Assembly: GCF_024508665.1 (NCBI RefSeq)
Contig: NZ_JANINP010000002.1
Coordinates: forward strand, 224,598 to 288,597
DNA length: 64,000 bases
Source: Sphingomonas sp.
Lineage (GTDB): Bacteria; Pseudomonadota; Alphaproteobacteria; Sphingomonadales; Sphingomonadaceae
Direction of reading: 5' to 3'
Numbering within the stretch: position 1 is the first letter of the stretch; each line of letters begins with the position of its first letter. Shown here piece after piece: positions 17,733 to 27,138 of the stretch. Both the position numbers and the translations under genes were made by a program. The notes beneath the pieces are model-generated. The model was not told where the DNA came from and searched no databases. It saw only the letters and a list, made by a program, of their open reading frames with translations.

Positions 17733-18778
17733 AGATCGCGATGCTCGCCCCGATTGCCTGGCGCACCCCGCCGCGCCATTATGGGCCCTGGGAACTGGTG
17801 ACCAGCCTGTTGACCGAGGCGCTGGTCGCCAGGGGCATCGACGTGACCTTGTTCGCGACACTCGACAGCGTCACCTCCGCCAAACTCGATGGCGTGGTCC
17901 CGGCGCCCTATTCGGAAGACCCGGCGATCGATGCCAAGGTCTGGGAATATCGCCACCTTTCCCATCTGTTCGCGCAAGCCGATCGCTTCGACCTGATCCA
18001 CAACCAGGCAGATTTTCCGGCCCATGCCTTCGCACCGTTGGTACGGACGCCGATGGTGACGACGATCCACGGCTTTTCGTCCGAACGGATCCTGCCGATG
18101 TACCAGCCGTTCCAGGATCGTGTGCATTACGTCGCGATCAGCGAAGCAGACCGGCACCCGTCGTTGCGCTACGCGACGACCATCCATCACGGCATCGCGA
18201 TCGACGAATTTCCGTTCGATCCAGACGGCGGCGACGGCCTGTTGTTCTTCGGCCGCATCCATCCCGACAAAGGCGCCAAGGAAGCGATCGACGCCGCCCG
18301 CCGCAGCGGCCTTCCGCTCGACATGTACGGCATCGTCCAGGACCAGGGCTATTTCGACGCCTTGGTCGCACCCGAGCTCGACGACAATATCCGGTACCAC
18401 GGCCCGGTCGGCGGCACCGATCGAGCGCGCGCGCTGGGCAAGGCGCGCGCACTGCTCCACCTGATCAATTTCGACGAGCCGTTCGGGCTGTCGGTGGCCG
18501 AGGCGATGGCGTGCGGCACGCCGGTCATCGCTACACGCCGCGGCTCGATGACGGAACTGATCGAGCATGGCCGGACCGGCTTTCTGGTCGACGATGTGGA
18601 AGCGGCGGTGCGCGCGATCGACCGTATCGGTGAACTGGATCGCGCTGCGGTGCGGCGGCACGCGATCGAGCGCTTTTCGGTCGAGCGCATGGCCGACGAT
18701 TACATCGCACTCTACCGGTCGGTACTGCGGGCGGAGCGTGACCAGCGGCCCTTGTCCCCGGCATTCCGAACCGCTTGA
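17729..18778 (+). CDS. GT4 glycosyltransferase
   Basis: A 349-residue retaining glycosyltransferase with a GT-B fold. The N-terminal Rossmann part begins MKIAMLAPIAWRTPPRHYGPWE; the C-terminal part has LLFFGRIHPDKGAKEAIDAA and the sugar-nucleotide site EPFGLSVAEAMACGTPVIAT with its EX7E motif. No membrane helix is present. It overlaps the GH13 gene by four bases (ATGA), so both enzymes are made together. Pairing a glucosidase with a glucosyl-type transferase suggests synthesis or turnover of a glucoside, such as a compatible solute, but the donor and acceptor are unknown. Confidence 0.9.
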   Translation: MKIAMLAPIAWRTPPRHYGPWELVTSLLTEALVARGIDVTLFATLDSVTSAKLDGVVPAPYSEDPAIDAKVWEYRHLSHLFAQADRFDLIHNQADFPAHAFAPLVRTPMVTTIHGFSSERILPMYQPFQDRVHYVAISEADRHPSLRYATTIHHGIAIDEFPFDPDGGDGLLFFGRIHPDKGAKEAIDAARRSGLPLDMYGIVQDQGYFDALVAPELDDNIRYHGPVGGTDRARALGKARALLHLINFDEPFGLSVAEAMACGTPVIATRRGSMTELIEHGRTGFLVDDVEAAVRAIDRIGELDRAAVRRHAIERFSVERMADDYIALYRSVLRAERDQRPLSPAFRTA

Positions 18779-18799
18779 ATCGCATGATCGCGACGGCAC

Positions 18800-18820
18800 G
18801 CTTGTCAGCCTCCGACAAGC
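18800..18820 (+). terminator. Hairpin after the GT4 gene
   Basis: GCTTGTC and GACAAGC form a seven-base perfect stem with a seven-base loop, 22 bases after the GT4 stop. No T run follows, so it is a weak candidate. A second small hairpin (CGTGCC-GGAA-GGCACG, 18842-18857) lies just before the tRNA. Confidence 0.35.
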
Positions 18821-18862
18821 CTGATAAGCGCCCCGCCTTGCCGTGCCGGAAGGCACGCGCGG

Positions 18863-18938
18863 GCCGCCTTAGCTCAGCTGGTAGAGCATCGCATTCGTAA
18901 TGCGGGGGTCACAGGTTCGAGTCCTGTAGGCGGCACCA
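18863..18938 (+). tRNA. tRNA-Thr (anticodon CGT)
   Basis: A 76-base cloverleaf: acceptor stem GCCGCCT/AGGCGGC, D arm GCTC/GAGC, anticodon stem TCGCA/TGCGG with loop TTCGTAA (anticodon CGT, reading ACG), T arm ACAGG-TTCGAGT-CCTGT, discriminator A and an encoded CCA. It decodes Thr codon ACG. No integrase or repeated 3' end is seen downstream in the window. Confidence 0.97.
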
Positions 18939-19287
18939 GTACAGATAGAAGAACTTTGGAAAACCGCAGAATCCTGCGAGATCTCCATGTTCCGCCCTAG
19001 CCCACCAAAAAGAGATTGGGGAAGCGTGAGCGCCGCTGAAGGCTGAACTTGCGCCAAGGCCACGTTCAAGCTCGTGGCTGACGAGCTCATCGGAATATGG
19101 AGAAGGAGGGAATCCTCGGGCCACGATCATGAAGACATGGTGGTTTCTCTAAGCCCGTTCTACCATCAGATTGACTCTGCCCGGTCACTTCTACTCTTCC
19201 CGAGCGGCTTCAGTCCTAAGAGCCGCACGCTTCGCTTGCCCTGTGGGTGCAGATCGGCGATTTACGCCGACAGAAGCGGCTGACCCG
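18939..19287. other. Non-coding stretch after tRNA-Thr
   Basis: These 349 bases contain no frame that looks coding. The only structure seen is a short hairpin at 19069-19087 (AGCTCGT-GGCTG-ACGAGCT). The promoter of the AraC gene probably lies in the right half, but no clear box stands out. Confidence 0.5.
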
Positions 19288-20445
19288 ATGCGGAGGATCG
19301 TGAGAGTCTCGGTAGCCATGGCTGAAGATTCCGGTACGTCCGATGAAGTTTTGTCCGTTTCAGCCGGCGCGCAAAAACGAACCGGATTGGACGGCATTGC
19401 GGTGAAGAGCCTGCTCGGCGGGGCCGTGCTGAAGGGGCAGGATCCGTATGCGTTGCTGCGCGAGGCGGGAATCGACCCGTCCGTCTATGGCGATGCCCAG
19501 GCTGCGATCGACGGCCGCGACCTGTTCCGGCTGGTGCGGCAGGCACAAGTGGCACTCGACGATTCTTTTTTCGGGTTCTTCGCGGAGCGGTTTCGTCTCG
19601 CCCTCGAGCTGGAACGCACGCTCACCTATCTGCATTGCGAGACCTTCGGCGAATCGATCAGGGTCAGTATTCGCTTCACCCAAGCCCTCTCGGAGGACAT
19701 CGGCCCCCAACTCATCGAGGACGGAGCGGGCCTCAAGCACGTGTGCGTCTATCACACCGTCGACGGCGTAGACCGGGACATATTCGTCTGGCTGCGCTTC
19801 GTGTGGATCTTCCAGTGGTTCAGTTGGCTGATCGGAAGGCCGCTGCGCCTTCGCAGTGTCTGGGTACGTGCCGCGCGACCGGTGCAGGCCAATGGTTTCG
19901 ATCGCTTCGCATTATTCGGTTGCCCGATCGAGTACGAGGCGCCGATCGATGCGCTTTGCTACGACCGCGCCGACCTCGGCGCGCCGCTGGTGCGCCGTAC
20001 GATGGCGGACTTCGAAGAATATAATTCGAGCATCCCCGACTGGTTCGCGACGCCGGTTGGCCGCTCGACCTGGCGCGCGCAGACCGAGCATGCTCTCCTG
20101 GAGCTCCAGCGTTCGCAGATCTGGTCGGCGCCGATCGAGGCCGTGGCGGAGCGGCTGCATAGCCGTCCCCGGCGGCTTCGGCGAAACCTCGCGCGAGAGG
20201 GGGAGAGCTTTCAGAGCATCAGAACGCGATTGCGGGGGGAACTCGCGGCCGCCTATCTGCTTGCGACGGAATTGCCGATTACCGAGGTCGGCTATCGCGT
20301 GGGGTTCAGCGAACCGGGCAGCTTCACGCGCAATTTCGTCGAATGGGCGGGCGTGACCCCGTCCAGCTATCGCGCCGGCTACAAGTCGGATGGCGCGCGC
20401 GTAACCGCGGCCACGCTCCTGCTCAGCGATCGGACGGCCGGCTGA
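19288..20445 (+). CDS. AraC-family transcriptional regulator
   Basis: A protein of about 385 residues of the OruR/ArgR-like AraC group: an N-terminal effector-binding domain (about 40-230, starting LLREAGIDPSVYGDAQAAIDGRDLFRL) and a C-terminal pair of helix-turn-helix units ending LPITEVGYRVGFSEPGSFTRNF and PSSYRAGYK. The start is uncertain: ATG at 19288, GTG at 19300 (GGAGG just ahead) and ATG at 19318 are all in frame. It lies 112 bases upstream of the TonB receptor on the same strand and is the likely regulator of the ester/acyl-CoA cluster downstream. Confidence 0.88.
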   Translation: MRRIVRVSVAMAEDSGTSDEVLSVSAGAQKRTGLDGIAVKSLLGGAVLKGQDPYALLREAGIDPSVYGDAQAAIDGRDLFRLVRQAQVALDDSFFGFFAERFRLALELERTLTYLHCETFGESIRVSIRFTQALSEDIGPQLIEDGAGLKHVCVYHTVDGVDRDIFVWLRFVWIFQWFSWLIGRPLRLRSVWVRAARPVQANGFDRFALFGCPIEYEAPIDALCYDRADLGAPLVRRTMADFEEYNSSIPDWFATPVGRSTWRAQTEHALLELQRSQIWSAPIEAVAERLHSRPRRLRRNLAREGESFQSIRTRLRGELAAAYLLATELPITEVGYRVGFSEPGSFTRNFVEWAGVTPSSYRAGYKSDGARVTAATLLLSDRTAG

Positions 20446-20557
20446 ACTGACCCACTGGGCTGGTCACTTGCGTTAAATTTATCTGTCATACCGGTCATCG
20501 CCAGAAGACCGTTTGATCGCCGACGATGCCCCCAACAAAAAAACGTGGGAGGATCTC

Positions 20558-23230
20558 ATGATCGGCACTTGGAAACTTCATAGGCGAGTTGCGCTGTCGG
20601 GCGGCTCGGTGATCGCGGCTGCTTTGTGCATGGTTGGGCAGGCGTCGGCGCAAAGTGCGACCGCCGATCCACAGTCCGCCGCGACCGTCGATTCTCCGGC
20701 TCCGCAGACTGACGAGACATCCGCGTCTCCCGACGCCGATATCGTCGTCACCGGCACCAGCATTCGCGGCGTGCCGCCGACGGGTTCCAATCTCATCCGC
20801 GTCACGCGCGACGATATCAAGCTGATCGGCTCGACGACCACTGCCGAACTGCTCGCGACGGTGCCGCAACTCAACAGCTTCAATACCGCGCCGCGGACCA
20901 GCAACGGCGGATTGGGATCGTTCGCTCCCGGGCTTCGTGGCCTGCCATCGAGCGCGACCTTGCCGCTGATGAACGGCCACCGCCTGATCTCGGGGAGCAC
21001 GCAGCAGACCAATCCGGATTATCCGTTCCTCCCGGAGCTGGCGATCGAGCGGGTCGAGATCGTCGCCGACGGCGCATCGGCGATCTACGGTTCTGACGCG
21101 GTCGCCGGCGTCGTCAACTTCATCACGCGCTCTCCGTTTTCCGGCGTCGAAGCGACCGGGCGCTACGGCATGGCCGACGACTACAAGACCGTCAGCGTCG
21201 GCGCGATCGTCGGGCAGAAATGGGGTAGCGGCTCGGTTTCGCTGTCGTACCAATACACCGACAACAGCAACATTACGGGCGCCGACCGGCGCTATCGTTC
21301 GCTCGACTTCAGAGCGGCAGGAGGTGTCGACACACGGTCCGCGGTCTGTCCGCAGGCCAACGTCAATCTGTTCCTGGGAACGATCTATGCGGCGCCCACG
21401 CTCGCACCCGGCACCAACTTGTGCGATCCGAGAGGCCCGGTCGATCTCGTCCCGACCAATCGCATGCACACCGGCTTCCTTACCGCGCGCCAGGAACTGG
21501 CACCGGGCGTCACGCTATGGGGCGAATTGCTCTACACCGACCGCAAGGACACCGTTCAGGCCGCATTGCCCGGACAGACCTTCGTCCTGATCCTTCCGTC
21601 GAACCCGTTCTACCGCGCACCGCCGGGTACGGCGGCCGGATACGAATATGTCGATTTCCGGCCGGACAATCTCGTCGGCGCGGACCATTTCGACCAGACC
21701 TATCGTGTTAGAAGCGGCAACTCGTCGCTCGGCGTCGACGCGAAGCTGGGCAAATTCAACCTGACCGTCGCGGGCACCGCCGACTGGTCGCGCAACGACA
21801 CGTTCCAGCCGGGCATCAACACCACCGCGCTGACGGCCGCCGCCGGCGGCACGACGACGGCGACGGCGCTGGATCCGTTCGGGCTCGGCACCAGCCCGGC
21901 AGTGGTCGCCGCTATCCTCAACAACCCCACCACATTCGTGAACCACCAGCGTACGCTGATCGGCGCGATCAAGATCGACGGACCGTTGGCCGATCTGCCC
22001 GGCGGCGCGATCAAGATCGCCGCGGGCGCCGAATATCGTCGCGAGACCTATTCGCAGCGCGGTCAGAGCGGCGGCGTCGGGTTCCCGGAAAATCTCGATC
22101 GCAATGTCGCGTCCGTATACGGCGAACTGTTCGTGCCCTTCTTCAGCGACCGCAATGCCGCGCCGCTGATGCGCAGCTTGTCGCTGTCGTTGTCGGGCCG
22201 GTACGACCATTATAGCGACTTCGGGTCTACCACCAATCCGAAGGTCGGGCTCACCTGGGAGCCGGTGGACGGGCTGACGCTGCGCGGTACCTATGGTCGC
22301 TCGTTCCGGGCGCCCGGTCTGCGCGATCTCGGGTCGACGGTCGGCTCCTATTTTTCGGCCGCCGGGCTGGTCGACGCCTTCGGGGTGCGCGATCCCTCCC
22401 GCGGTGCGGCACAGGTCAACACCCTGCTCCTGATCGGCGGCAACAAATCGCTGAAGCCCGAGAAGGCGCGGACCTTTTCGTTCGGAGCGGATCTGCGGCC
22501 GCGCGCGCTTCCGGGTTTCTCGGCAAGCGTGACCTTCTACGACATCTCCTACGACAATGTGATCGGCACGCCGTACGGATTGGGGCCGCTGATCTTCACC
22601 GATCCGACCTTCGCGTCGCGCGTGATCCGCAATCCGACTGCCGCGCAGGTATCGAGCGCGCTGGTCGGCACGGTGCCGTTCTACTTCACCTTCGCCGCTG
22701 TCCCGACCATCGGCAACCTGCTCGATCTGCGGCAGGGCAATTTCGGGACGCGCAAGACCAACGGTCTCGATTTCGACGTCAATTATCACGGCAAGACCGC
22801 ATTCGGCACCGTCTTCGCCGGCGTCGCGGGCAATTACATCTTCAAATATGACACGCAGCTCTCGACCACCTCGCCGGCCAGCAGTTCGCTGCGTGCGGGC
22901 GTGCCGCGGACGACGCTGCGGACGACTTTGGGGATCACTGTCGGCCCGGTCACGATCGCCAATTTCGTCAACCATCGCAGTGGGATAACGAGTTCCTACG
23001 CGACGCCGACGGGGTCGGCCTTCTATACCGCCAAGGGTTACACGACGGTCGATCTGCGGCTGTCGGTCAGGTTACCCGATGTCGGCTTTGCCAAGGGAAC
23101 GGAGCTCTCGATGCAGGTCAACGACCTATTCGATGCACCCCCCCCCTACTTCCCCGGCACCGACGGCATTGGCGGCAGCTACAACGCGATCGGGCGTTAC
23201 GCCGCGATCAACCTGCGCAAGAAGTTCTGA
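20558..23230 (+). CDS. TonB-dependent outer-membrane receptor
   Basis: An 890-residue receptor. After a signal peptide (to about ASAQS) comes the TonB-box region (ADIVVTGTSIRG), the plug domain (about 65-200, ending YGSDAVAGVVNFITR) and a 22-strand-type barrel ending in KKF with the C-terminal Phe needed for insertion. ATG at 20558 follows GGGAGG; an upstream ATG at 20513 would prefix non-signal sequence. It takes up an unknown substrate, probably an ester or phenolic compound judging from the genes behind it. A C9 run (23138-23146) lies near the 3' end. Confidence 0.93.
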   Translation: MIGTWKLHRRVALSGGSVIAAALCMVGQASAQSATADPQSAATVDSPAPQTDETSASPDADIVVTGTSIRGVPPTGSNLIRVTRDDIKLIGSTTTAELLATVPQLNSFNTAPRTSNGGLGSFAPGLRGLPSSATLPLMNGHRLISGSTQQTNPDYPFLPELAIERVEIVADGASAIYGSDAVAGVVNFITRSPFSGVEATGRYGMADDYKTVSVGAIVGQKWGSGSVSLSYQYTDNSNITGADRRYRSLDFRAAGGVDTRSAVCPQANVNLFLGTIYAAPTLAPGTNLCDPRGPVDLVPTNRMHTGFLTARQELAPGVTLWGELLYTDRKDTVQAALPGQTFVLILPSNPFYRAPPGTAAGYEYVDFRPDNLVGADHFDQTYRVRSGNSSLGVDAKLGKFNLTVAGTADWSRNDTFQPGINTTALTAAAGGTTTATALDPFGLGTSPAVVAAILNNPTTFVNHQRTLIGAIKIDGPLADLPGGAIKIAAGAEYRRETYSQRGQSGGVGFPENLDRNVASVYGELFVPFFSDRNAAPLMRSLSLSLSGRYDHYSDFGSTTNPKVGLTWEPVDGLTLRGTYGRSFRAPGLRDLGSTVGSYFSAAGLVDAFGVRDPSRGAAQVNTLLLIGGNKSLKPEKARTFSFGADLRPRALPGFSASVTFYDISYDNVIGTPYGLGPLIFTDPTFASRVIRNPTAAQVSSALVGTVPFYFTFAAVPTIGNLLDLRQGNFGTRKTNGLDFDVNYHGKTAFGTVFAGVAGNYIFKYDTQLSTTSPASSSLRAGVPRTTLRTTLGITVGPVTIANFVNHRSGITSSYATPTGSAFYTAKGYTTVDLRLSVRLPDVGFAKGTELSMQVNDLFDAPPPYFPGTDGIGGSYNAIGRYAAINLRKKF

Positions 23231-23238
23231 GTGGGGTT

Positions 23239-23292
23239 CCGGGCTGCCGCAGGGGGCACGGCTGCCGTGCCGCTTCCCCTGTGGCAGCCCGG
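23239..23292 (+). terminator. Large hairpin after the TonB receptor gene
   Basis: Bases 23239-23255 pair with 23276-23292 at 16 of 17 positions plus one G-T, and the loop holds a second stem (GCACGG/CCGTGC). It begins nine bases after the receptor stop. No T tract follows. It may end or attenuate transcription, giving more receptor than downstream enzymes, or protect the 3' end of the message. Confidence 0.6.
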
Positions 23293-23342
23293 GAATTGCA
23301 GCTCCAACCCTCAATTCCCGCAAGAGTGACAAGTATTCCCTG

Positions 23343-24953
23343 ATGCAAAATTACGCGCTGACGCTCGACAAATTCATAGACCATGCCGCGAAGTGGCAGC
23401 GAGCCGCCACGGTGGCCACCGCCGCGCGCGGTGTCGTGACGGAGCGCGTTGGCTATGCGCAATTGCGCTCGCGCAGCAATCACCTGTCAGGAGCGTTGCT
23501 CGCGCTGGGACTGCGGACCGGCGACCGGGTCGGCACGCTGGCGTGGAACACCGCGCATCACCTCGAAGTCTATTATGCGACGATGAATGCGGGGCTGGTC
23601 TGCCACACGCTGAACCCGCGCCTGACCCCTGCCCATCTCGCCGCGATGATCAACCAGGCTGAGGACAAGGTGCTGGCGATTGCCGCCAGCCTGATGCCGT
23701 TGTTGACGGATCTGCTGCCGCTTTGCCCGACGCTCGAGCGGATCATCGTGCTCGATCCTTTCGATGGAGCGGCCAAGAGCAATTGGGGGGTGCCGGTCGA
23801 CGGCCTCGAAGCAATCCTCGACGCGTATGGGACGCCCACCGATTGGGGTGCGTTTCCCGAAGAGACGCCGGCGGGTCTATGCTTCACATCGGGGACGACC
23901 GGTGCACCCAAGGGCGTCGTGTTCACGCACCGCTCGAATTATCTGCATACGCTGATGTCGATCCAGCCGGACGCTTATTGCCTGTCCGCAAAGGATACGA
24001 TCCTCGTCGCGATCCCGATGTTTCATGCCAATGCCTGGGGACTGCCTTTCTCGGCGCCGGCGGTCGGTGCCAGCCTGGTTCTGCCCGGACGCGACCTCGA
24101 CGGGGCCAGCCTCGCCGCCCTCATCCGCAGTGAGAAGGTCACGATCGCGGGAGGCGTCCAGACAGTGTGGATCGGGCTGCTCGATCATCTCGACGCGACG
24201 GGGGGAGAGGTGCCCAGCCTCGAGCGTATCATCATCGGCGGATCGAAATGTCCCGATGCGCTGATCAGGCGGATGGAAGAACGGCTCGGGGCGCGTGTTC
24301 AGACGACCTGGGGGATGACCGAAATGTCCCCGCTCGGCACGGTCGATTCGGTGCAGTTTCCGCCCAAGGCCAGCCGGTCGTCAGGGCGTCCGCCGATCGG
24401 GGTCGACCTGAAACTCACCGATGCAGAGGGCAATACGCTCGCCGAACAGCGCGGGACGGTCGGCAACCTCAAGGTGAAGGGTGCGGCGATCATCGACCGC
24501 TATTTCAATGCCGAATCCGACGTGCTCGATGCCGAAGGCTATTTCGATACCGGCGACCTCGCGATGATCGACGACAGCGGTGCGCTCACCATTTGCGGGC
24601 GGTCCAAGGACCTGATCAAATCGGGCGGCGAATGGATCAACCCGGCGGAGATCGAGGAGATCGTCGGCCGCGATCCCCGCGTCGCGCAGGTCGCGGTGAT
24701 CGGCAAGGCGCATCCCAAATGGGGTGAGCGTCCCGTCCTCGTCGTGGAATTGCGCCAAGGCGACAGCGCCGAGGGGCGCGCCCTGATCGACATGCTGCGC
24801 GGGCGGATCGCTGACTGGTGGCTGCCCGACGAGATCGCGATCCTGCCGCGCATGCCAGTGGCGGCGACCGGCAAGATCGACAAGATGCGGCTGCGCGCGG
24901 ATTATGAAGGCGGCGCGCTCGCCGAGCATGTCTCGCCGCGGGCGTCGGCATGA
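23343..24953 (+). CDS. AMP-forming fatty/aryl acyl-CoA ligase
   Basis: A 536-residue ANL-superfamily ligase that activates a carboxylic acid to its CoA thioester. Motifs: P-loop FTSGTTGAPKGVVFTHR (about residue 180), TTWGMTEMSPLG, the hinge GYFDTGDLAMID, GRSKDLIKSGGEWI, and the catalytic Lys511 in ATGKIDK. It is closest to the medium/long-chain FadD/AlkK group. The start is ATG at 23343; the frame stays open upstream through the receptor gene, but without coding character. It overlaps the dehydrogenase gene by four bases. Confidence 0.93.
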   Translation: MQNYALTLDKFIDHAAKWQRAATVATAARGVVTERVGYAQLRSRSNHLSGALLALGLRTGDRVGTLAWNTAHHLEVYYATMNAGLVCHTLNPRLTPAHLAAMINQAEDKVLAIAASLMPLLTDLLPLCPTLERIIVLDPFDGAAKSNWGVPVDGLEAILDAYGTPTDWGAFPEETPAGLCFTSGTTGAPKGVVFTHRSNYLHTLMSIQPDAYCLSAKDTILVAIPMFHANAWGLPFSAPAVGASLVLPGRDLDGASLAALIRSEKVTIAGGVQTVWIGLLDHLDATGGEVPSLERIIIGGSKCPDALIRRMEERLGARVQTTWGMTEMSPLGTVDSVQFPPKASRSSGRPPIGVDLKLTDAEGNTLAEQRGTVGNLKVKGAAIIDRYFNAESDVLDAEGYFDTGDLAMIDDSGALTICGRSKDLIKSGGEWINPAEIEEIVGRDPRVAQVAVIGKAHPKWGERPVLVVELRQGDSAEGRALIDMLRGRIADWWLPDEIAILPRMPVAATGKIDKMRLRADYEGGALAEHVSPRASA

Positions 24954-25822
24954 GCGACATGACGCGCATCCGGGCCGGCGTGGTCGGCGCCGGGTTGATG
25001 GGGGCGGAGATCGCGCTCGTCTTCGCGCTGGGCGGCGCGGATGTCCTGCTCAACGATCGCGATCCTGCCGTGCTGGACGCCGCGCTGAGTCGGCTGGCCA
25101 AGCTGACCGAAAAGGGCGTCGCGCGCGGCTTTTACACCGCGGATGAGCGGGAACAGGCGCTCGCGCGTATCCGGCCGGCGCCCGATATCGTCGGTTTCGC
25201 GGATCGCGATTGGGTCACCGAAGCGGTGTTCGAATCGCTGGAGGTGAAAACGGCCGTGCTCGCGACGCTCGATACGATATGCAGCGACGACTGCATGATC
25301 GCGTCCAATACCTCGACGATCCCGATTTCGACATTGGCCGCAGCGCTTCGCCCCTCGCGCCGACGGAATTTTCTCGGCACACACTATTTCTCGCCGGTAT
25401 CGCGGATGCCGCTGGTCGAGGTCATCCCGGGCTTCGATACCGATCCCGACATCGTCGACCAGGTTACTGCGACGCTGACGGCGATCGGCAAGACGCCGAT
25501 AGCGGTGAAGGACGTCCCGGGGTTCGCGGTCAACCGGTTGCTGCATGCGATGTTGATCGAAGCGGTCAAGCTGGTCGAAGACGGTGTCGCGACCCCGGCC
25601 GATCTGGACCTCGCCTGCAAGCTGGGCCTCGGCCATCCGATCGGACCGTTCGCGCTGATGGACGCGGTCAGCTCGGGGCTGTGCCTGCAGGTTCAGGAAA
25701 TTCTCCACGACGCTTACGGCGAACGCTTTCGGCCGCCGACGCTGCTCAAACAGCGCGTCGCCGCGGGATTGAGCGGCGGCCGGGGACGGCCGGGCTGGAT
25801 CGTAAAGGAAGCGCGCGCATGA
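24950..25822 (+). CDS. 3-hydroxyacyl-CoA dehydrogenase
   Basis: A 290-residue NAD-dependent dehydrogenase that oxidises 3-hydroxyacyl-CoA to 3-ketoacyl-CoA. The dinucleotide site is VVGAGLMGAEIA (about residues 11-22). Catalytic and CoA-contact segments are IASNTSTIPIS, GTHYFSPVSRMPLVEVI and VKDVPGFAVNRLL, then GLGHPIGPFALMD. This is a single-domain-pair enzyme, not the fused FadB form. It starts in the stop of the ligase gene and its own stop overlaps the permease start. The ligase and dehydrogenase imply side-chain shortening of an acyl-CoA. Confidence 0.93.
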   Translation: MSDMTRIRAGVVGAGLMGAEIALVFALGGADVLLNDRDPAVLDAALSRLAKLTEKGVARGFYTADEREQALARIRPAPDIVGFADRDWVTEAVFESLEVKTAVLATLDTICSDDCMIASNTSTIPISTLAAALRPSRRRNFLGTHYFSPVSRMPLVEVIPGFDTDPDIVDQVTATLTAIGKTPIAVKDVPGFAVNRLLHAMLIEAVKLVEDGVATPADLDLACKLGLGHPIGPFALMDAVSSGLCLQVQEILHDAYGERFRPPTLLKQRVAAGLSGGRGRPGWIVKEARA

Positions 25823-27138
25823 CCCAAAGCCCGTTGCCCGAAACGACCTTGCGCGACCCCGGCCGGCGATCGCGGCCCGGCCTCGTCCTTGGCATGCTGT
25901 GCTTCGTCTATGTGCTCAATTTCCTCGACCGGCAGCTCATCTCGATCCTCGCCAAGCCGATCCAGGACGGGCTCGACATTACCGACAGTCAGCTGGGCAA
26001 GCTGACGGGCCTCTATTTCGCGCTTTTCTATTGCTTCATCGCCATTCCGGTCGGTTGGCTGGCCGATCGTACCAATCGCGTGAAGGTGTTGTCGGTGGCC
26101 TGCGCGCTCTGGAGCGCGGCGACTGCCGCCTGCGGCATGGTGGGCAGCTATGGGCAGTTGGTCGCGGCACGAATGACGGTCGGCATCGGCGAAGCCGGCG
26201 GCGTGCCTCCGTCCTATGCCATTATCTCGGACTATTTTCCGCGCGAGCGGCGCGGCACGGCGATGGCGATCTTCAATCTCGGGCCGCCGCTCGGGTCCGC
26301 GCTGGGGGTCGCGTTCGGCGCGTCGTTGGCCGCTGCGTTCGACTGGCGCATGCCATTCTACATCATCGGCGGAATCGGCGTGGTCACCGCCCTCGCCGTA
26401 TGGCTGCTGGTCACCGAGCCGCGCCGGGGGAGCAATGACACGCCCGGGGAAATCGCAGTCTCCGATCTTCCGCCGTCGTCCTTCGCGTCAACCGTGGCGC
26501 GGTTTTTCGCCAATCCGGTGCTGCTCCTCGCGTCAATCGCGAGCGGCGCGGCGAACTTCATCACTTATGGCATCAGCAACTTCGCCACGTTGCTGCTGAT
26601 GCGCGAGAAGGGCATGACGCTGGGCGAGGTCGCGATCTGGTACGCGCTGGTCGTCGGCGTGGCGATGAGCGCCGGCATTTTTGCCTCGGGCCGGCTGATC
26701 GACCGCTTCGCAGCGCGGTCGCGGGCAGCGCATGCCACCATTCCCGCAATATCGCTACTGCTGGCGGCGCCGTTCTTCCTGGGCTTTGCCTGGGCTCCGC
26801 GCTGGGAGCTTGCGCTGGTCTTCCTGACCGTGCCGATGTTTCTCAATTCCTTCTTCCTGCCCGCCACGGTCGCCTTCGTGCAGGGGGAAGTCCACCCGGA
26901 CAAACGCGTCATTTCCGGCGCGCTGCTGTTGCTGGTGATGAACTTCATCGGTCTCGGCCTCGGCCCGACCTGGGTGGGAGCCGCCAGCGACTTCTTCCGT
27001 CCTGCTTATGGCGCGCATTCGCTGCAAATGGCGATGTACGCGCTCGCGCCGATGTACCTGATCGCTGCGCTGCTGTTCTTCGCGCTCGCCCGACTGATCA
27101 ACCGAACCCGCGTCGTCACGGAAGGAAGCGCGCAGTGA
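25819..27138 (+). CDS. MFS permease (spinster-like)
   Basis: A 439-residue protein with about 12 membrane helices. The N-terminus is cytoplasmic, then MLCFVYVLNFLDRQLISILAKPIQ as helix 1 with the D-R pair typical of sphingomonad spinster-like permeases, and motif A as GWLADRTNRVKVLSVAC. It probably carries the hydrolysed acid across the inner membrane. ATG at 25819 overlaps the previous stop and the gene overlaps the esterase start by four bases. Confidence 0.9.
   Translation: MTQSPLPETTLRDPGRRSRPGLVLGMLCFVYVLNFLDRQLISILAKPIQDGLDITDSQLGKLTGLYFALFYCFIAIPVGWLADRTNRVKVLSVACALWSAATAACGMVGSYGQLVAARMTVGIGEAGGVPPSYAIISDYFPRERRGTAMAIFNLGPPLGSALGVAFGASLAAAFDWRMPFYIIGGIGVVTALAVWLLVTEPRRGSNDTPGEIAVSDLPPSSFASTVARFFANPVLLLASIASGAANFITYGISNFATLLLMREKGMTLGEVAIWYALVVGVAMSAGIFASGRLIDRFAARSRAAHATIPAISLLLAAPFFLGFAWAPRWELALVFLTVPMFLNSFFLPATVAFVQGEVHPDKRVISGALLLLVMNFIGLGLGPTWVGAASDFFRPAYGAHSLQMAMYALAPMYLIAALLFFALARLINRTRVVTEGSAQ

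Noticed and set aside
18869..19130. Minus-strand frames containing YRTRTCDPRITNAMLYQLS
   Set aside because: This is the reverse translation of the tRNA-Thr gene, a common false protein call.
18863..19290. tRNA-Thr as an integration site of a genomic island
   Set aside because: No integrase follows and I found no repeat of the tRNA 3' end within the window.
21515..22975. Open frame (486 codons) antisense to the first TonB receptor
   Set aside because: Composition-driven shadow of the receptor frame.
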